This document shows, in pieces, positions 30,614 through 35,544 of a stretch of DNA of 35,544 nucleotides. The notes under the pieces were generated by a model. It was not told the origin of the DNA and ran no database searches. It saw only the letters and a list, made by a program, of their open reading frames with translations. The first letter of the stretch is position 1. The number at the start of each line of letters is the position of its first letter. The stretch comes from an uncultured bacterium (lineage in GTDB: Bacteria > Planctomycetota > Phycisphaerae > Phycisphaerales > SM1A02), in contig CAIOCH010000547.1 of the NCBI GenBank assembly GCA_903856525.1, forward strand, positions 1 through 35,544, in the 5' to 3' direction. The translations under genes were made by a program, and so were the position numbers.

Positions 30614-33600
30614 TCACCAGTTCGGGTTCTCGAGGTCGACCGGCTGGTCGAGACCCTCGATCGGGCGGCGGTAGAAGCCCTGCGCGGCGAGCGCAAGGTC
30701 GGCACCGTCGACCCAGCCGTCCTGGTTGATGTCCGACTCCTCCATGTGGCCGAGGCCCATGCGGCGGAGTTCCTTGACGCTGACGCGGTCGCGCGGGTTG
30801 CCGTTGAAGTGGGCACCGTTGCAGCTGTCGCCCGTGCTGAGGAAGCCGATGGAGATGAAGGTGAAGTCGGCGTTTCCGACGGCATCGTCGCGGTTGAAGT
30901 TGCTGCGGCTGAGCACGTTCTTGCCGACGCCGCGATCGGTGACGAAGGCCGCGAAGTCGAAGATGTCCTTCACGTTGTCGTCGGTCGCATCGCCACCCGC
31001 CAGGAGGAAGGTGCCCGAGCAGACCCACTTGGTTCCCGAGACCGACATGGTCATGGCGTCCGCGAGGGTGTTGATCGGATCCTTGGCCGTGATGCAGGTG
31101 TAGCCTGCAGCCACCGGGATCTCCACATCCCGCGCGGTGCCGACGCCGTTGGCGGTGAAGCTGATGTCGGCGGTGACCGCCACGCCCGTGCTCAGGCGGA
31201 AGCGGATCGGGAGCGTGAAGGGAGCGCCCGCAGAGGCTCCCACGAGGTTCGCAGCCACGGTCACGAGGTGCTTGTTGATCACGATGATGTCGCGCTGGGC
31301 GCTGACCGTGTTGCCCGCCGAGTCGATCGAGCTCCAGGTGACACGCGACGTGCCGATCGGGAACTCGCTCGGCCAGACCGTGCCAGCGGGGCCGGTCGGG
31401 TAGGCGATCGAGATCGTCACCGTCTCCGCGCCGCAGTTGTTGGCAGCGGTCACGCCAGGGTTGGTCACCACTGCACCCGTCGTGCTCGACGCATCGGCGT
31501 AGTACGAGATGTTGGCCACGCTGTCCGACGCATCGGCCGTGCCCGCGGGCACGTTCGAGAGCGCGAGGTTCTTGAGTGCACTGACCTCCATGCCGTTCGT
31601 ACCGATCGCGGGGATCACGGCCTGGTTGCCTGCCACGAGGCGGTTGGTGTAGCTCGTGTTGAGCGAGCACAGGTCCGACGCCTTGCAGAAGCCGCTGGTC
31701 GTCGCGGTGAAGGTGATCTCCGCCACGACTCCGTTGAAGATGCCCTGCGAGCCCGGTGCGGTGCTGATGCCCGTGATGAAGGTCACGTGGCGCTGCGAAC
31801 CGGTGTTGCCGTCGCCACCGCTCAGGAGGGTCGGCATGTCCGTGCCACCCGAGACGCTGACGAAGGTCAGGCGCGTATCGTCGTAGTTGATGCGACCCTG
31901 CGCGGCGACCGCGCTCGGGCCCGACACCGGCAGGTTCTTCGCGTTGACGAGGATGCGCACGGTCTCACCGGCCTTCACGAAGGTCTCGGTCGCAGTCCCG
32001 ACGGTCTGCGCCGAGACGAGGAAGAGAGCCTGGGTGGTGAGGACGGTGCTGTACGCAGCCTGCTGCTGTGCGTTGAAGCCGGTCGGATCGACGGTCACCG
32101 TCGCGCCCGAAGACACCGAGGTGTTCATGAGGGCCGTGATGGCCGAGGTGCTCGTGTTCGAGTCGATGACCACGGTTCCGGTGACCGTTCCGAGCGCGGC
32201 GCTGTTGGTGCCGAGCGCGTTCAGGTCCGCCGCCTCCATGCCAGTGGCGACGATCGTCGCCTGACCGCTGTTGGTGGCCGTGATGAGGGCCAGCAGCTCA
32301 GCGGGTGACTGGTTCGCAGTCAGCGTGATGCTGTTGATGTCACGATGCTGTTGCCGAGCGTGGCGACCGAGCCGGCCACCGAGCTGAGCTGGGCATCCGT
32401 CATACCCGCGGCGTTGATCACCACCGAGGTGGTGCCCGTGAAGCTCGAGCCCGTGAAGACACGGCTCACGAGGTTCGAGATCTGCGTCGAGGTGAGCCCC
32501 GAGTTGATCACGAGCGAGCCCGTGATGCCGCCGACCGGAACGGCGCGGATCTTGGTGTAGTTGTCGGCGAGCTTGGCGAGCTGGTTGCCGGCGGCCGAGC
32601 TCATGCTCGTACCGTCGGCGACTGCCAGGGCCTTGCCCGTCGCAGCCGTGCTGATGCCGCGCGAGAGGAGCGAGTCGATCTGCGCCGCGGTCTGCGTGCT
32701 GGTGAGGCTGAGGTTGTAGGTCGTGTCGACCAGCGAGGCGTAGGTCACGGCATGGGCGAGCTGGGTGCTCGTCATGTCGGTTCCGTTGAACTCGACGCTG
32801 GCAGCCGCCGCCACCTTGGCGGGGGTACCACCGAGGAGGATGACCATGTTCGCGTCGGTCACGGCGTTCACGAGCACCAGGGTGCCGGTGATGCCGTCGT
32901 TCGCGAGCTTGGCAGCCGAGCCGGCGAGCGCATTGATCTGCGCGCCGCTCATGCCCGTCGCGGTGGCGACGGCCATGGCCTTGCCGGTCGAGGCCGAGGC
33001 CACCGACTTGCTGAGCAGGGCGGTGATCTCATCGGCCGGGCTGACCGTCTGAGCGCTCGTGAGCACGAGGTTCGAGATCTCGTCGACGACGCCGATGTTG
33101 GCGGCGACCGCAGAGAGCTCGGTGTTCGACATGGACGAGGCGTTGATGTTGACGGTCGAGTTCTCGCCGTCGACCTTCGCGAGCAGGGCGCCGAGGTTGG
33201 CGTCGGTGATCGCAGAGGTGATGACCAGGGTACCGGTGATGCCGTTGGCCACGATCTTGCTCGTGTTCGCGGCGACCGTGTTGATCTTGGTCATGTCCAT
33301 GCCCGTCGTGTCGACGCGCACCGAGTTGGCAGCAGCCGAGGCGAACAGGTCGCTGAGCTGCTGGTTCGAGAGCGTGTTGTCCGCGGTCACGGTGAGGTTG
33401 AGCAGCACGTCGACCTTCGACATGTTGGCGCCGACCTCGTTGACCTGGGTCGTCGACATGCCGAGAGCGTCCACGGTGACGGTGGCGGCGACCTGCGTCT
33501 TGACGAGCAGGGCGCCAACCTCAGTCACCTCGTAGGTGATGGTGAAGGTTCCCGACACGCCGTTGCTTGCGACGGCGCTGGCGCGGAGGCTGACGTTGTT

Positions 33601-35544
33601 CAGCTGGGCCGCGGTCATGCCGGTCGCGAGCACGGTGGCGTTGTTGGACTTGCCGAGCAGGCTGTAGATCGCGGCCGCACCCTCGTTCACGTCGAGAGCG
33701 AGGCTGTTGATCAGGTCAACCTTTGCGATGTTGCTGCTGAGGATGGACTTGAACTCGGTGTAGGCCGCTGCAGCGCCCTCGCCGGTGAAGGTCGAGGTCG
33801 CATCCACGTTGACCGTGGCGTTCAGGGCGCTGGTCTTGCCGAGCAGCGCGCTGATGCTGGTCACCGTGGTGTCGAGCGCGACCGTGCCCGTCACGCCGTC
33901 CGTGGCCAGGGCCGAAGCGCCAGCGCCGAGGGCGCTGAGCTTGGCCTGGTTCATACCAGTCGCGGTGGCGATGGCATTGACCGCCTTGCCAAGCAGGGTG
34001 CCGATCTCGGCATCCGACTGGGCGTTGGTGAGCGTGAGCGAGGTGATCGTGTCGATGTTGGCGATGCGGACCGACAGGATCGTCAGCTTGGCGTCGCTCA
34101 TGCCGGCGGCGTTCACCGCGACCGACGAATCGTTCGGCGAGGCGAGCTGCGAGCACTTCACGAGGAAGCTGTCGAGATTGTCGGTGCTGTTCGAGAGGTT
34201 GACCGTGCCGCGGATGCCGTTGGCGGCGACCTTGGCGAGCTTGGCGGCGACCGCGTTGAGCTGGTCGTTGCCTTCGGTGTGACCCATGCCCGTGGCGACC
34301 ACGATGGCATCGGTGGCCTTGTTGAGCAGGGTGCCGATGTTGGCGGCCGAAACAGCGCTCGTGAGCGTGAGGTTCACGATGCTGTCGACCTTCGAGTCGT
34401 TCGCGACCAGGGCGGTCAGGTAGGCACCCGACATGCCGGTGGCATCGATCGTCACGTTGGCCGACTCGCTGACCTTCGGGAGAAGGGCGGCGAGGTCGTC
34501 CGACGACATCTCGTTGCTGATGTTCACGTCACCCGTGATCGAGTTTGCGGTCAGGTTGGCAGCGCCCGCCGCGAGGGCGTTGAGCTGCGCGATCGACATG
34601 GCGTTCGCGCCGGTACCAGCGTCGACCGAGGTGATGAGACCGCCAGTGAGGCCGCCGGTGACATACGGAGCGACCGCGCTCTGGTAGAGGAGGGCGTTCT
34701 GGATGTCGGCCGTCGAGGTCGAGCTGGTGATGCCCGCCGCGATGGTGTCGGCAGCGCGCGCCTTGTCGAGGTTGATGCCGCTCGCGGCAGCGTTGACGGC
34801 GGTCACGCTGGTGCGCGCGCCGTTCATGCTGGCCAGGAGGTACGCCTTGCCCGAGGCCGCGTAGGCGTTGAAGTTGCTGATGGTCGTCGCGAGCTGGGCT
34901 GCGGTGACGAGCTCGCCCGAGAGCGACTTTCCGTCGACCGCGAGGCGCGCGTCCTTGACCGCCACGAAGCGTCCACTGCCGCTGAAGTCGGCCGACGCGA
35001 GCGCGTCACCCGTCAGCATGGCGTACGCCTTGGTGCGGAAGTCGACGTACTTGGCCCACTGCGTGCCCGCGTCGGCGACGCTGGCGAAGCTGCGCACGCC
35101 CTCGGTGGCGTCGTTCGACACCATGTCGGACCGTGCCGCGGTCTCGTAGAGGAAGCCGTCCGCGTCAGGCAGCGCGTTGTAGGCCGTGAGGTCCACATCG
35201 CCCAGGTTGAGGGCGGCCACGATGCCCGCGGTGCCGGCGTTGTTCACCGCCCAGAGCTGGCCGGAGATGCTGTCGAAGGAAGACTTGAGCGCGTTCACGC
35301 CGTTGAGCTTGGCGTCGGCCATCGAGGTCACGTCGACCGAGAGCGTCGCGCCAGCGACGACCTTCGAGACGAGGCTGTTCAGGATGGCGACCGTCGAGAA
35401 GCTCGAGTTGGTCACGGCCACCGTGCCGGTGATCGAGATGCTCTTGTTGATGACGTTGGTCAGCGAGACCGCCGAGCCCGGCCACACGTTGATCGAGTTG
35501 CCGGTGTTCGCCGCGGTGACCGCGGCGTCGAGCGTCGAGCGGCC
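30614..35544 (-). pseudogene. Giant secreted repeat protein (5' end outside window, one frameshift)
   Basis: About 1640 codons are visible; the start lies past 35544. The N-terminal visible part reads STLDAAVTAANTGNSINVWP, like surface proteins with parallel beta repeats. From about 34460 to 32200 there are repeats about 50 residues long that alternate between two types. Type A is A.GMS..L..V.AN...VD.I.NLTLTSAQ; type B is ATGM...QL.A.A....K.A.NGITGTL.L. After the frameshift (about 32340) follow a cohesin-like domain (about 32010-31640), an HYR-like domain (31520-31275) and a dockerin-like end with DINQDGWVDGADLALAAQGF (near 30725). At the shift, one frame ends GNSIVTSTASR-stop while the expected NSITLTANQSPAELLAL continues in the other; adding one base near GTGACATC restores it. 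A sequencing slip or a real mutation are both possible. The function is probably surface adhesion or matrix. Confidence 0.75.
32200..34460 (-). repeat. Protein-coding repeat array, alternating about 50-residue modules
   Basis: Roughly a dozen modules alternate between an NLTLTSAQ-type and an NGITGTL-type, each headed by a (T/A)-GM motif, giving super-repeats of about 100 residues. Units are diverged in DNA sequence, so the array is old rather than a recent amplification. Confidence 0.75.

Noticed and set aside
30746-32308. 520-codon plus-strand frame opposite the cohesin/dockerin part
   Set aside because: It is rich in His, Arg, Asp and Val with no domain; the minus-strand protein is convincing.

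Overview
The window is a gene-dense, very GC-rich stretch of bacterial chromosome with no rRNA, tRNA, insertion sequence or CRISPR that I can see. It most likely comes from a planctomycete of the Phycisphaerae type. The main reasons are secreted proteins carrying repeated DCNGNGxPDECDI calcium-loop motifs with C-terminal dockerin-like DLNxDGxVDGxDLAIxLxxWG ends, a twin-arginine Gfo/Idh/MocA oxidoreductase with a YCQKP motif, a GYF plus CD225 membrane protein, and a planctomycete-style ECF sigma factor. This assignment rests on family knowledge, not on a database search.

Region 1 (1-15472) is a surface glycan cluster. A minus-strand unit (4964 down to 1) holds a dolichyl-phosphate-mannose-synthase-like GT2, a DUF2304 protein, a second GT2, a Wzx-like flippase, a sulfotransferase and the start of a GT4 glycosyltransferase. 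Its neighbours mostly overlap by ATGA. A plus-strand unit (4994-10741) holds a TMTC-like membrane/TPR protein, a GT2 and a second membrane/TPR protein. Then come two paralogous GT2s (minus), a sulfotransferase broken by a one-base frameshift (plus), and a sulfotransferase plus a WbbL-like GT2 (minus). Three sulfotransferase genes among many glycosyltransferases suggest a sulfated surface polysaccharide or glycoprotein glycan.

Region 2 (15608-18387, minus) is a three-gene unit: an AAA/DUF4143 ATPase, a YcaQ-like winged-helix protein and a small membrane protein. A strong AT-rich inverted repeat sits at its promoter end. Region 3 (18504-24344) carries an exported GH36-type alpha-galactosidase, a stand-alone receiver protein, a PPK2 polyphosphate kinase, a secreted Sel1-repeat protein and an agmatinase/arginase-family enzyme. 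Region 4 (24519-28920) carries a secreted Cys/Tyr/Trp-rich dockerin-type protein, a strong terminator, a TAT-exported oxidoreductase and the GYF-CD225 protein.

Region 5 (28949-35544) has an ECF sigma factor divergent from a single-pass membrane protein. That protein keeps the N-terminal module usually found on sigma-linked Ser/Thr kinases but has no kinase domain. Next to it is a giant secreted repeat protein with cohesin-like, HYR-like and dockerin-like parts. It is interrupted by one frameshift and runs off the end of the window.

Features most worth a second look are: an identical 12-bp palindrome in the two divergent promoter regions of the glycan cluster; a 238-bp antisense coding overlap built partly on a hexanucleotide repeat; several in-frame minisatellites at gene 3' ends; TANNNT boxes placed 6-8 nt before start codons, suggesting leaderless transcripts; and the kinase-less sigma partner. 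No single region is proven to be a new system. No gene-free stretch exceeds 300 bp.
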